Positions 36,365-49,735 of a stretch of DNA of 64,000 bases are shown piece by piece. Below the pieces are notes generated by a model that was given only the letters and a program-made list of their open reading frames with translations, was not told the DNA's origin and made no database searches. Each line of letters opens with the position of its first letter. Position 1 is the stretch's first letter. The translations under genes and the position numbers were made by a program. Source of the DNA: Atrichornis clamosus. Lineage: Eukaryota; Chordata; Aves; Passeriformes; Menuridae. The DNA is taken from positions 24,536 to 88,535 of the forward strand of contig WBMZ01012800.1 of assembly GCA_013400975.1 (NCBI GenBank). Reading direction: 5' to 3'.

Positions 36365-38138
36365 CAGATGAAGAAAAGTGTGGAAGGGTGCACATACAAT
36401 TCACACTCGTCTGTCAGTCTTCCCCATCCCTGCTATCTCAACAACCTTGCTTTTCATCGTAAATTGGTCTGATAGAGAAACTGGTGAGGCACCGGGAGGA
36501 TGTATGTGTGCAATTGTCCATGTGTATGAAATAAATGAGAAGGCTGAAGAAGAAAGAGGTTGTATTTGGGAGTATATTTTACATAAAAAGAACAGGACCG
36601 TGACATACTTCATTGGTAATTGTCAGGAAAATCAGCAGCTAAAAGAAATACACAATTTTTTTTTTAATAGGTTATTTTTACTTCCTCCTCTTCCCTTCCC
36701 CAGCTACAATAAAAAGTGATGCATAGGGAGAATATCACATATATCAGTGAAGCATACATTACAGTGATGCTTGTGGTTTGCAGCCTGAGACTTGAACATA
36801 CTTCTCTTAGGAAAAGATTAAGAGACCACAGCATTTATTTTGACATATTTTATCTGCCATATTTTGTCTTATTTTTTGAACAAAATATATAAGAAATGCA
36901 AGTTACACCAAAGACATGACCCATACAGCTACCCCGGAAAGGTAGAGCAAATACTGCTAAAACCCAGAGGCTGGCAGAACTCAGGGTGCTGGAGGAGAGC
37001 ATCTCCATTTTTATCCACAGCTCCCTGATGACCTAAGGTAGAATAATTTCTTCTTTGTCTTGCCTAGGAAGGAAAGGCAGGCAATGTGTTTTTGCTCCCA
37101 GGCTCTGCACTGTCCTGCTAGGCTGGCTGTGTGGGTGAAATAAGACACAACTCCTTGCAGGGAAGCACATGCTGCAAGTGAGCGGTGGTTTCCAGCGGAA
37201 GCTGCGGTGCTCTGCGAGCAGCTGGGCTCCCTCGCATCCCTCCGCTGCAGCCAGCAGAGCCTTTGGAGCAGCTGCGATCGGGACAAGGCAGCAGTTGCTC
37301 AGCTGGGTCAGCCCAGACCCACTGCTCTGCGTATGACGTAAGATGTCTTTCATGCAACTAATTCTACTTTAGGTAGGGAATTTATATTGCCACCAGCTGT
37401 AGGGTTGATTTTTAATGATGAGAAATATTCCAGTGTGTTTGAAACTTGACATTTCTTCCTAAATATTTAGGCATAGCAATTAATTTTTAATAATAAAGTT
37501 TGCATTCTTTGGGTTTACTGTAGATAAACTACTCGGATATTTTGACATAGAGTAGTGAGCTTAACTGTGTTGGCAAACAAAATTGACAGTGTTCTGAGTC
37601 ATCAGATTCTCAGCTGATGGTATCACTAGCTCAAGCACTCAGAAAACATATCATTGTTTAGGAGTCTGCTGTTCTAACAAACCAAGACATAGTTACTATT
37701 TTTGCACTGATTCAAAACCTTGTCATCAGTTGTAATCAACAAAAGCTTAAAACTGATATATTCCCATGATTTTTTGCTTCACCTCTGTTGCCTCTATACG
37801 GATTTGTTGCATCTAGGTTGTGCGTGAGAGTTTGGCTGCTGATGTACTAGTATTTTTTTCAGAGAAAACAGTGGATGTATTTTACATTAAGAAATAAGGA
37901 AAAATTCATCAACATGGTCTTCTTCAGATGGATGTACTCTAAGGAGGGAAACCAAGAAAATGATGGTGCATTTATCTTATTTTTCTTCATTGTTACAAAA
38001 CATAGATCACCAGCACGTACAGCCCTTGAAACTAAGGACAACTTATATCCATTGAGTGGCTAAGGATCCGGAAATTTTTAGAAAGAATTAAAATTATCTG
38101 AATCATCTGAGGTTTCTTTTGAGCATACAGTGTTTTGT
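36365..38138. other. Unique sequence with a GC-richer patch at 37.04-37.34 kb
   Basis: The patch at about 37040-37340 is clearly richer in G+C than its flanks, with several CpGs (for example CTGCGATCGGGACAAGG) and overlapping open frames of 79-106 codons on the minus strand. The proteins are compositionally biased (alanine, cysteine, serine) and unrecognised. It could be a decayed repeat, a small regulatory element or chance. The rest is AT-rich with nothing recognised. Confidence 0.45.
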
Positions 38139-38161
38139 GGGATGGAGGGGAGGGAGGAGGG
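38139..38161 (+). other. G-quadruplex motif
   Basis: G tracts at 38139-38141, 38147-38150, 38152-38154 and 38159-38161 are separated by loops of 5, 1 and 4 bases, giving a standard quadruplex motif. It lies in otherwise AT-rich DNA, 1.8 kb from the motif at 36343. Confidence 0.8.
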
Positions 38162-41100
38162 CGTTACTAGGTGACAGAGCTCTGTACATGATAGAATTTC
38201 CAAAAGCAGGTGTTTCAATGAGGAAAATTTTCTGGTTAATCCTTGCTATCCAGCATTGCCACATCAGAATGTAAGAAGTTTCTAGAACTTTCTCTAAATT
38301 ACTCTATTTTCTTTGACACACCAAGACTGTGCTTTGGACATTTTCTCTTAGGTGCAGATTAAGCATTTGATGTTGTCAAATAACTGAGTGAAGTGTTTGA
38401 AGTTTTATGTAAAATCTACTTCAATGAATTAATATAAAAATCTCTTGCTCTGTTCAGAATCCAAGGCAAGAGAGTATCAGCTTCAGGATTTTCAGGTCCT
38501 TCTTCGTTTTTATTATTCCCTGTCACTAACTTGGACTGATGGTAGAGAAAAACATAGAAAACATAATGGAAGGAAAGGAGAGTGAGTGAATGATAGTGCT
38601 GCTTAAACTGAATCCACTCCAGCTTTTATGATTAGGCCCTTGGCAATCTCCATTGTTATAAGGATCCCTTGGGTTTATTTCCTTATGGAATGAGTGTGTG
38701 CAAGTTAAACTGAAGGTACACGGTGAGTTATTCTGCTGCTGCTTCTTCACAAAACAGTGAAGGATGTCCAACATCATCCTTTAGACAAAGGTTGTCCCTT
38801 GGCATCCTGTAGCTGTAATTAATACACAGCCAAATATTTATTTTCTTTAGAACTTGAAACTCTTAGTTGAGTAGGATAAAGAAACATTTTTAAAAATGCT
38901 CTGAGAATAGTTCAGTGGGAAATTATCTTTTCATTTGGGTAGTATTAGAATTATTTAATGATATTTCAAAGCAGGACATCTCGCAGAGGTCAGCTTCCTG
39001 GGTTGTCTGAATTTTAAAGGACTTTATGCCACCAGCTGTGTCACCTTTAGTTTAATACAGAATTTAAAATATTTTTAACCAAATCAAAGAACAGCATAAG
39101 GAAGGCTGTGTAGGATTTGTTGGTGTTCACTGTAGACAAAAAAAGATAATCATCAGTCGTCATGGTCTCTGTTGGGGCTCTCTGAAGTTCATAGAAAGGG
39201 TTGATGATTTTTTTGCCACTCAGTCCTTTTCAGCAGTTACACTAATACACCTTGTGACATCTCTGCTGCTCATGGCCATTTTTTCTTTCTGAAGAAGCAC
39301 CATTTTCTTCCTAAAGGAGCAGCAGCTTGTGGGATCTCATCTTGTGCTAATGGGGTTTTTTGTGTTTTCAATGGTGTGTAGATTTGCAACTCTTCAATGA
39401 CTGCAACACTCATTTTTAATTGTTGTTTTCCGTTTTTGGGAATAAAATTGCAACAGGTGACAATCTGTACTTCATTACTGCCACTCCATAATTTAACAGC
39501 ATTGGTTTTGCACCAGAGCCGGCCTTTTTCAATGAGCAATTTGTTCTTTTAACAATTCTTGCCATTTACTATTTTGGGAAGAATAGTGAATTGCAGCAAC
39601 AGTTTTGAACCCATATTTCATGGCAACTGGGCTAAAACTCATGTACACTCTAACCGTAGCTATTTTTTTTCCTTAGTCTTCTGTTGTGGATTTAGGTAGA
39701 TAAATAAATAAGGAACACAAATTGATCTCTCCCCAACTGTGCTGTTAATCATTGGCAAAGGCAAGGCCTTTAAAGATCATGAAAATATGAGCAAACTGAT
39801 TTGAATTATCTCACTTCTTCTAGAAGTACCTGATTGGAGAGAAAAAAAAAGAAATTTTGTTTGAGGTGCATTTGTTTGATTGTTTGTTTTCAAAATTAGT
39901 TGGTTTTTTTTAAAGACTGCATATATAAATATTTAGATTATATTTTTACAGGAAGACCATATGGTTTCTTATTAAATTATACCAACTTACATTAGTTTCA
40001 GCTTCGAAGATAAGTGAATGTAACACTGCTGGTATAGGAATACAATCTCGGCTGATTAAAATAGCCATGATTTCTGGTAGCTATAGATGGTGGAACTGCT
40101 GTGTGAATAATAAATACTCTACCTGAGACAATCTGGATTCTTGCCAGGAATGCAAGACTATTATCAAGAGCTTTCTTCCAATTATTTGGAATAAAAATTA
40201 ATCTAGGATTAAACTGTCTCTCTTAGCAGCACCTAACTGTGATATCAGGAGAAGTGGTTCGGCCATTCACACTATTAGATTCTGTAATTTTGCTGCCGTG
40301 ACAGTAAGCTTCTTTGTATGGTTCTTACTATTTAGCAGCTGTTAAACTAGGCATATTCAGAGTTTCCAAGGTCATCATTTTAATTTGTGGTTTTTTGAGA
40401 GCTCAGTTGCTGATAACTTACTTGTGATTTAACGAGCAAATCCATCTTCCTTTTGGTTGATGGAATATGCATGTAAGGAACCTTCATGGTCTGCCCACTC
40501 CCCCGTGAATATGCTGAGACAGTTTTTTCTGACAGTCATTCAGGCTCAGGTTCTGTTTCCACAGTGTGCCACGAAAAAGTCTTTATATTTTTTTCCTTGA
40601 TCTTGTTAGCCTTGATCTACTGAGTTTTGAAACGTTATGTGTATTTTAGTATTTTACTGCTCATGGCTTACGCTCAGCCCATTGTGGGGGAGGGGACACT
40701 GTTGCAGCAGTTATACCTGAGCCTTAAGTCTCTACCAAGGAGGTCAAAAAGGACTGCAGGGATGAAGTAAGGATTGGTGGTAGAATGAGAAATTCTCTAG
40801 ATGTTATAAAGACCTGTTATGTTTGTCCTAGGGACCATGAAGGTACCATATATTTAGTGCAGTGTATTTAATTTTGTTACTGGTTTTGTGTGTTCACGTA
40901 TAATTAAGACTGCTAATGTCAGCGTACCAGGAATAAACATTTTCTGTTATTACTTGTGGCAGAAGTTGCATGAGAGGGGTTTCAAATGGGAATAAACAAA
41001 TCTGAGCCTGACCACTTGCTGTTGATGAGAAATATTCCCAGTCCACAGGTCAGCTTTATGCTGAGGTCCAGTCAGTGCTCCCATTTTACAAATTTGAAAT

Positions 41101-43061
41101 GCTTTCCCAAGTACGAATAAATTAGTTCTCACAGTATCTGGAAAAGTAAACAAATATTATCTCATTTAAAATGTGGGAAAAGCAATTTAGGCAGATGAAG
41201 TTATTTGTCACATAGAGAAAAGCTGTATCGGAGCCAGAAATGGAAGCCAGATTTCCCTATGGCGTGGCACGTCCTGCTTTATTAAACTTCCCTCCCATAG
41301 TTGACGTATGTCATCACATACTATTGTCCATCAGTAGTTCCACTTGGGATATTATGAATATTGAACTAAGTCATTGGAATCCAATGTCTCTCTGAAGGTC
41401 ACCCTTCAGTCCACACAGTGTGGTACTTGAGCTGAAGGAGTGAAACCACGAAGTAAAGAAGTGAATTATTGACTATTAGATGAGCCACAGAAGTAGGACA
41501 CAACACACTCTTTGCCAGTGTCTTATTTACTTTTCAGAACAGTTGTTTTCATAAATAGTTTCTGACACTTGTGTATACAGAATAAAAGAGTTCTTTTCAA
41601 AGAGTGAATGTATTAAAAATTCATTTATTCAGAGTTCATATTTACCTACTTTAATGTATTTGTACGGCAGGGAACCCTTTGTACCTTTTTAATTGTTATT
41701 TTCTCTAGATGTTTAAGTCAATTACCACTGAGCAGTTACACCCTGGTAGCTTTTCTCAAGTTTAGAAAGGAAGAATTATGGAACTCAAAGTACAGCAAGC
41801 AGCTTGATCCCTCAAAATTAAACTTCCTCTTCTAATGATGACAGAAGAATGTTCTGATGTCGAGGCTGCTTTCTTTAAAAATAACTGTTTAAAAATAAAC
41901 CCTTAAATGATTTTTCTTCTTAAAGCTTTTTTTGGTTGTTGTTTCTGAGTAGATGAGCATTTTGGATGCTGATGCCTAGCATTTAAAGCCTTTTTACAAA
42001 GCTCCCGCTACTGGTCCATAAAACCTAGGAGCTGTAAAAGTGGAGTTCTTAGCTGATGTGATATTGAATTCTGTTAGACACCTTCTCATCTCCTGTCATC
42101 AGAATTGAGAAGGGAAAGTGCTTTCATGAGACAGGGTGTCAGATATTATAACATGGCTACAGTATTTCAAGGCAGATACATAAAAATGATGTATAAAAAA
42201 TAATAATTGTTTCTCTTCCTTTATTGCTGGAGTCATGGTTTTCTATGTGGCTACTACTGTTGTTTAATTTTCTTTGAAATAACAAAAATGGGCAGACTGT
42301 TCCACTGAGATTTATAATCATGTAACACTGACTGTGGAAGTTGTAGAATCAGGACCATCTAATGATAGTTCACTATCAGTGCACAGGTTTCTTTTTTTCT
42401 TTGCTGATTTCAGAATAGGGCCAAGTCCAAGTTACATACTTCTAAAATTGAATAAATTATACCATCGTGCTGTATGAAAACATAATGTGAAAATACATTT
42501 GCTCTTCAGACATATAAATTCAGTTCTTTTTGCCATCACCAGTTGCAATACCAGCAACTTGATTCCTTACTCATTTTGGATTGGATTTGCTCCACTTTGA
42601 ATTGGCCACTGACTGATTTTGTTATAGAAATTACAGCTCTTTTACAGCATGATTCTGATGGACTTCAACTTTAAATTTTCCTGAGTGGTTTCCAAACCCA
42701 CAAGGGCCACCAGAGTAGTTACAGATACCAGTCATTCTAAGTTATTCCCTGTTTCTCACATGAATCATGCTACCAGGTGTGCCTGTGCACATTTTTTCCC
42801 CAAACAGGTGCTGTTTGTTAGTTATGAAGAAACAATAAGATGTTAAGTCAATTGTAAATCCGTTACTTTACAAATACATTGATTAGTGAGAAAAAACACA
42901 TTTAGAATGCAACCCCTAAAAAGGCACATTTCCTAAATACTAATCTACAACCTCCTACAATATTTGCACATAGTGAATCCGTTTTTCTGATGAAATCTGC
43001 ATCTAATCAGTTATAACTTGTTCTTGCTTTTTGTCAGGAGTTTCCCTGTGGGTGTTTTTAA
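38162..43061. other. AT-rich unique sequence, no gene seen
   Basis: Nearly 5 kb hold no recognised repeat, exon or RNA gene. The longest open frame is 89 codons (minus strand, 39270-39539), with no recognised domain. Confidence 0.55.
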
Positions 43062-43079
43062 AACTAAACTAAACTAAAT
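43062..43079. repeat. Short (AACTA)n repeat
   Basis: Three and a half copies of a five-base unit, AACTA or its rotations. A minor microsatellite. Confidence 0.75.
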
Positions 43080-45857
43080 ATTTCCTAAACAGATTTTATT
43101 TTCACCTTCTGAAATGCTTCTGAATGCAATAATGGCTGAATTATCTGCTTCTCTTAACTTCTGATTTATACAACTACAGTGCATTTCTAAAGCAGGTTCA
43201 ACATCATAGTTAAATATTTATATCTAGGTGTATATTTCAGAAATACCACTATATTGGAACAATTACATACTTGGGCCTGCCTGTTAGGGGTTTCAGTTTG
43301 CATGTTTATAGCCAGCTAAGCCAGGGTTATTTCTTCTGGGCTGAACCCTAGTGTGCAAAACAGGGCTTGCTCCAGCGTGTGGCGGCACGGTCTCAAGGGG
43401 GACTAAAATTTCCAGGTGCAAATTGCCTGTTCCTCTTCCCCAACCTTACCAAATAATGGCTGCAGCTAGCCAATATTGAAGCAGATGTGGTTGAGGTTCA
43501 AATTATTAATTAAACTCCTAAGAGTGTAACTGCAAATTACCTAGTCATTGTCACCGATGCTTTTTAAGTATACTTCTGTAATTATAATTCATCACCTGTG
43601 CTGATCAAGCAGTACATTCTCCAAGTTCTCACTTTTAATTATTGGTATCGGAGCATAGAATCACTAATATAGTCTGGGATTTCATAGGCTCTTGTGACAG
43701 ATTTTCATACTTGGGTTCTATTTGGGCTTCTGTATGAGAAAGTTAATATATCTGTAATCCATTCTTATAGCTTCTGGTAACCTTAGCCAAAGTAACTTTT
43801 GTGGAGCCTCACCATTCGACACGAGTGTTCATATTGGAGAAAATAGACTATGCCCAGAGTTGCTGAAATATCTTCCATATTCAAGAATTTGAATAATATT
43901 TTAATTAGTTTTACGTAAACATTTGTTAGTCCTTTTTATTACTTTCTATTTTCAAATGCATTTGTTCATCTATCCTTAATTATTGAGGGAGAATGGGAAT
44001 TCAGTGCTACCTTTTTTTTAGATGTGGACGACTAAGTGCAAGTTTAGCATAGTACAGCAGAAAATGCTATTGCAGATTTTTATAAACTAGTAAAATATTC
44101 AATGACATTTCCTGAAAATATCAGACAGTATTTTTACTGTACTATACTGTAGTTTTAGGCAATGAAATTTAAGTATATGGCAAAAATATTCAGCACAGGG
44201 TATTTTTAAAAGGATATCAAAAAACCTCCCTCTGACATGTTTCTTTGCTAAATGCAATTAACTATGTTGTATCTAACTTTAAAAGGCTGGTGTGAATTTG
44301 TAGAAAGAAGCTAGTGGTAAGGTTTCTTTAATTAGATGTAATTGTTGCACCCCTAAATGTTATGCATATATGTTATTAATTAATTTCTTTAAAATAGAGG
44401 AGTAATCCATTGGAACAGCATGTTTAATAAATGTGCATTTCAGTTAGTTAAAGAGATTTGGTAGCGTATTCTAGAATTATTTCAGTTTCAGGCTTAATAA
44501 CTCATCTAGGGATAATCCTAAATTTAGCAACTGTAAGTAGATTTAATATGTTGCATATAGGCAACAAAACAATGAACATATTTTACTGTAATAATTAGGA
44601 TAAACCAGCAAATGGATGTCCATAGAATTTGTGTTACTTTTCATAGCACAACTAAGGTATGCTCTGCTTTACAAAAAAACCCCCCAAACATTTATTTTTA
44701 AAAACTTGAAGCAATGAATGCTAGCAACTGTGTTCATTTCCAAAGTGCTGAAGAGGAAAAAAAAAAGTATTTAATATTAAACCTATATTGCTTTGCTTTG
44801 ATATAAATTCTGATCTTTTAAATTTGCATGTTTGCAAGTCAAAGCCATGCTGTTCAGGTTTCTCAACAAGTATGCCTGCTGCACATCTCAGTGGCTGGGA
44901 TCTCCCACTGTTGTGTTTAAAACTGGAATACTTAGGACTGGTAGCTTTTATTGCTCTTTTGTTGGTTTTAATCAAGTGATACTCAGTGTTTCATCTTAAT
45001 CACAAAGTGTCAACTGGCATTTTATGTCTGGGTAATAAAAAACACTGTTGAAATTCAAATTTCACACCAATTTTTAATTGTAACACATCCTCAGGGCTTC
45101 AACAAACATGGTATCTGAGGGTTAATAGAAACGATTTTCTAAGAATGCTGTGCAGAAACATGCCTCTATAAATAGCCTTTGTGAGTTACAGTACATACGT
45201 TACCAGCTCTGGAAAGTGTTAAGGAGCTATGAACTGAATTCTCTTGTTTGTTTTTTGTTAAAGTATTTGTAAAATAGGCTATAGGCACATCGATCTTACA
45301 GTCTTGCTTGTGATGGTGCATTGTGTAGAATAATTGACTTTCTGTCCCATTTATAAAGTACTCAGTCATTATTCAAGTGAATAATGTAATACCAATGTTT
45401 AAAAGGCTTTCACAGGAGGAAAAAGTGGTGTGGCTCAGTTTACTGCATTGCCTGTCAGCATTTTATTTGTCTTCAGAAGCATATGCCACACCATTTCAGT
45501 TTTAACTGAAGAAGCACTGAGTGTTCTTCAGCTATGAGGAAAGCTATAATAGGAAGTAGGTCAGTGTTTGCATATGAGTCTCTCTCGTTGGTCCTGGGTC
45601 TTTGCTGATATTTTGAGTCTGTGAGCAGTTTTCCTCCTGAAGGTGTTGTTTTATTAAAAACAAATGAGAAACCAAACATGTTCTTCACCATGTCTGTGAA
45701 GTTTTTGGGGAGTAAAAGTGGTAACTTCAAGGTTTTGCCCTTGAGGTCTGATCAGCTAAAGAATGTAAGTGAACTGTGAATCTTAACATCTTAAATTGCA
45801 CCTATATATTCAACAGACCAAGAGAACTATTATGCTGACTCCAAGGCATGTGTGTGA
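43080..45857. other. AT-rich unique sequence, no gene seen
   Basis: No repeat family or exon is recognised. A GC-richer spot at 43.36-43.40 kb contains GCTTGCTCCAGCGTGTGG, which superficially resembles a motif of avian LTRs but lacks the flanking LTR sequence. Confidence 0.5.
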
Positions 45858-45898
45858 GTATATATACACACATACACACACACACATATATATATATG
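45858..45898. repeat. Compound (TA)n(CA)n(TA)n microsatellite
   Basis: Alternating purine-pyrimidine sequence: GTATATATACACACATACAC followed by further CA and then TA units to 45897. It is likely polymorphic and can in principle adopt Z-DNA or cruciform structures. Open frames crossing it are not genes. Confidence 0.9.
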
Positions 45899-48800
45899 AA
45901 AAGATACATCCTCTATCACTGTTGCATCCGCTAAAAGTTCTGAATAAACGGGCAACAGTGAAATTGCCAAAAAAGAAGGTATCTAAATTCTGTCTTGCAA
46001 AATACCTGTGTCACACTGGTGCACCCCTTTATCATGCTTTTCTTTGAATTGGAAGTGCTCTTGGCCAGAAAATGAGATGATGATCCAGTAATTTGAATCT
46101 CCAAGGGTGGTTCTGAAAAGGCTTTCATAATAACTTAGAAACTCTTAGGATGAAGTATGAAATGCTGTTTATTTTTGTTCCCTAACTTGCTGCATTCATA
46201 CTTGACTTCTCTAATTGCAAAACCTTGTGGAAACTAGATTTCAGACAGGGCCTGTTGCCCAACTCTTAAGAAAAACAGGCAAAGTTACAGTTTCCATGGT
46301 TTCAGACACTGCTGCTCATCCTCTCAAGGCTGTTCTGCTCTTGGTAAGAGAGACTGAGAATGTGTGAAAGGCTAAAAGTGAGATTATTTGTTTCAGGGTT
46401 ATTTTTTCATTTTATTTTGTGCTTACTGTAACAGCTAGAGTTTTTCCAGATTGTCAAAGCTGAAGAAATATTTTATCCAGCAGAAAAAAGATTTCTCAAT
46501 GATTTTATGAGCTGTCTTTCTCAAAAAATGCAGTCTTACGAATTTATTTTTTTTAAAGGATAGCTATTTCCATGTTCACATTAGGAGTGTTTCTTTTGGT
46601 TTCAGGGATGCAACATAAATAGACAGTTGTTCTTTATTTATCTTTAAATATGATTATTCAAAAAAAAAAGGGGCTTGGAATCATCACCCATAGGCTTCCA
46701 TTTCTGAAGGAGCAGTGGCTTGTCTTGGTGCATTATCTCAGTTCTTTGAAGGAATTGTATTTCCTGGGGAAAAGGAGAGGAGAGGACAAAGTACTCTGTT
46801 CTTTTGCCTGTTATTTTTTGCCTTTTTCCAACAGAAAACCAGTTAAGTGGTTTTCAGAATGTTTAGTCACCTCTGAAATTGATGAATGTATTTCTCCGAG
46901 GAATTACATTACTTGCAAACTCACCTTTTACTCTTCTCTTTTTTTCTTTTTTTGCTGGCTTTTTTTTTTTCCCTCTAATTATTTTTATGGCTCCCTGTTA
47001 AGAGTCTGGAAGGGAGAGGGTTTCTGATGTTCAAAACTTCTGATGTAACGCAAGACCTACTTGTCCTTTGCTGCAGCTCCCACGTGTAAGATGAGATCAA
47101 AGGGGGCCGAACAGTTCCAGTTGGCACCTCCTAATGGTTGTCGGAGCGATGAACTCCTGGTGTTGGTTGTCCTCAGACACTGCTGCACATGTAGCTGAGT
47201 TACAGGGCTCTACATGCAGCTGGAGGTGGCAGGCCAGCTTGAGAGGACCCACTCATCATCTCGGGGGAGCTTTGGTGGCTCAGCTGGCTGCATCAGATTT
47301 GCTTGGTTAACATAACTGGAAACTCCTATGCTACTTTCCGTTGTGTCCTTGATATTTTTGTAAAGATAATAGGTAAAACCAGCCAGAATAGAATAGAAAT
47401 TACTTTTTCCCCCAAATCCTTCTGGGGCTAGAGAGGGATGAGAGACTGCTCAGAAGAGACATTCCTAAATGCTAGACCGTAAGACGAACTACAAAATTTG
47501 CTGAAAGCAGCAAGTTCCAGTAAAATACCTTACTCTCAAACCATTGACCCTGATTGATTAATTAATAGTGAAACTAATGTAGTAGTTGGTGCATCACTTA
47601 ATTCCATGTTCTAGTGTGTTACTTGCCTTCCATAAGAGTAGAAGCTCTTTAGCTTTTCAAGACAGGAAAGGACACCAGCACTCATCAGGAAAGAGATTCC
47701 TCCCTGCAGACTCCGAAGTGCTAGCATGCTAAACGTAAAAGTAATAACAATCAGAAATGCATATTGGGGACTTTTCCCCAATTAGTTTGCATCTAATTCT
47801 ACTTCCTAAAATCTAGTAACTTTGTGAGGAAAAAACCCAAACCACCTTGTTTTTTGAAAATCTCTCTCTCCTTTCTATTAAATATTAGATAGGGATTTGT
47901 TACGAGAAAACTGTATTACTGGCACATAAATTATGTAAAAATTAACTCTTACAAGAGAAAGGATCAGTGGCCCACAAGTTTGAAAAATTTCTCTTTGCTC
48001 TAGCAGAACCTTAGCATTACTGGAATACTACTCTGATCCAGTTCCTTATTACTTATGCAAAGTCAAATGAATTCCTTTAAGTATCTTATTGTACTATTTC
48101 CTTCTCGGCTTCTCACCAAATGTCATCTCCCCAGAACCTCTATTTAACTGCCATTTCCCAGCACCATCCCATGAGCTGTTAGAAGGAGTGAACAGCTGCT
48201 TTCCCCACTGCCAAGTGCCACTACTTGGATAGTTAGCAAAAGATGCTGATTTATGGAGTGATCGGGTTCCTCTGTCCCAGAGGCTGGATGAGTCACTCTG
48301 GAAGGAGCCTTGTGCTCATTGTCTCTGCATCTGAGCTCATACTTCCCACTGCCTTCATGTTTCCCACTGCTAGCACAATGAGCTGTTCCCCAGGGAACTC
48401 CTTTGCAGGGGGCAACCATACCCTTCCTAGCACAGCTTAAAAGCCTAAAATAAGTATTTTCTCCTGTGCTGTTGAATGGTCTGTTCCAATGGCTTCTCTG
48501 CTTTCAGCATCGCTCACCTCTTCAGAGTTTGCCAACCACCATTCATTCCTCATCAGCTGCTGACCCTTTGAAGGGTCTTTGTGGTTTACAAATGCAAATA
48601 AAGTCTTCTGGGGCGTATCAGCTCTATTCCAAGAAGAAAAGGAAAATAAACGCACTTGGGAGACTTTTGGGGATGCTCGGACTAGAAGTGACTGAAAAGA
48701 AAGCAAATTAAAGGAAGATTGTGGAACAGGGGAGGGAGACCCTACCTAACAAGCATGAGGGTGGCAAGTCAGGCTATTGTAATTAATTTCAGGAAGCAAT

Positions 48801-49324
48801 TGCAACTCTGAGTTGATAACTGAGCAGTTTTCTGGGTTTGCTTTTGACTTATTTATTGTTGTTGTGTGAATGAGTCCGTGTAGAAAGTGGTGGGGGAGGG
48901 AGAATGCCTGCATTGGAAAGTGTGTCAGTGCTCTGACTCAACTTGCAAAGTTCTTCCATTACCTTTGCTTAAAAGTAATAGTCATCATCATTGTTACTCT
49001 TACACCAGGCTCTGTCAGTCCTGACGCGGGGATATTCACAGGTTAGGGACTTTCCCCTTTTAAGTGCAACTCGGTGTGGCAGGCGCTCCTGTGAGAAACT
49101 GTGAAGCTGAGCAGCGTGGTAGCGTTTTCTCTTGCTCTTTCCCTACCACAACCACTTTCACTAGCTTTTTTAACACTAATGTTCTTTGTCTGAGCATTTT
49201 AATCCTCGAACAAATTATAATTTGTCTGTGTAAGAACTATATGTCACTGATCTGCTTATTTACTCTGTAGAGTGAATAAAATTATAGAAAGTTTTTTCCC
49301 CACCATCAGGATCAACATTAACTG
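45899..49324. other. Unique sequence with two GC-richer patches, no gene seen
   Basis: Patches at about 47.08-47.30 kb and 48.14-48.72 kb are less AT-rich. The second contains AATAAAG near 48598 and open frames of 65-91 codons on both strands. No family is recognised. A plus-strand frame of 125 codons (46650-47027) is F/L/K-rich and looks like chance translation. Confidence 0.45.
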
Positions 49325-49732
49325 TTACTCATTCACCTTCCCCAAATTCACCAAAAGGTGCTGCTTAGTGCTTTCATCCGTAGCAGTGCAGTTCTTCAGT
49401 GGGTGAATGTCACAGAAAGAAGCAGTCCTGCTCTGGTTATTTAACTCCTGAGAGACTACTGCCTCATTTTCTGCACCATCACATAAAAAGCAGTCAATGA
49501 AAATGGAAGTCTGGAAATTTGTATTATGGAATAGCAAGGAGGTAATCAGGTCATTGCACCAATCTACAGCTGTGGAATGAGACAAATACTTACAAAGGAC
49601 AGCTGGTGGAAGTGAACTCTCTGGATTAACTCCAGATGTTGGACTGAGCAGAAGTTTAGTCATAATTTGATTGGAGAACCCCCAGTTTGGGGAGGTATGA
49701 GAAACACAGTCCCTCCTTTGGGAATAGCTGAG
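49325..49732 (-). other. Unrecognised open frame, 135 codons stop to stop (112 from ATG)
   Basis: The minus strand is open from just inside the stop whose plus-strand complement is at 49733-49735 down to a TAA at 49325-49327. The first ATG is at 49661-49663. Its composition is less biased than the other chance frames here: seven cysteines within 112 residues, no low-complexity run, ending LLVNLGKVNE. A donor-like GTAAGT lies inside it (near 49588-49593), so the frame could also be non-coding transcript sequence. There is no recognised domain, CpG promoter or neighbouring exon. Chance is the default explanation. It is listed only because it stands out within this window. Confidence 0.15.
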
Positions 49733-49735
49733 CTA

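Noticed and set aside
43360..43400. GCTTGCTCCAGCGTGTGG resembling a motif in avian LTRs
   Set aside because: Flanking sequence does not match an LTR, and an isolated 18-base resemblance is not enough.
46650..47027. Plus-strand 125-codon open frame
   Set aside because: Begins in a poly-A run and is rich in F, L and K from AT-rich DNA. No domain, and no upstream promoter signal.
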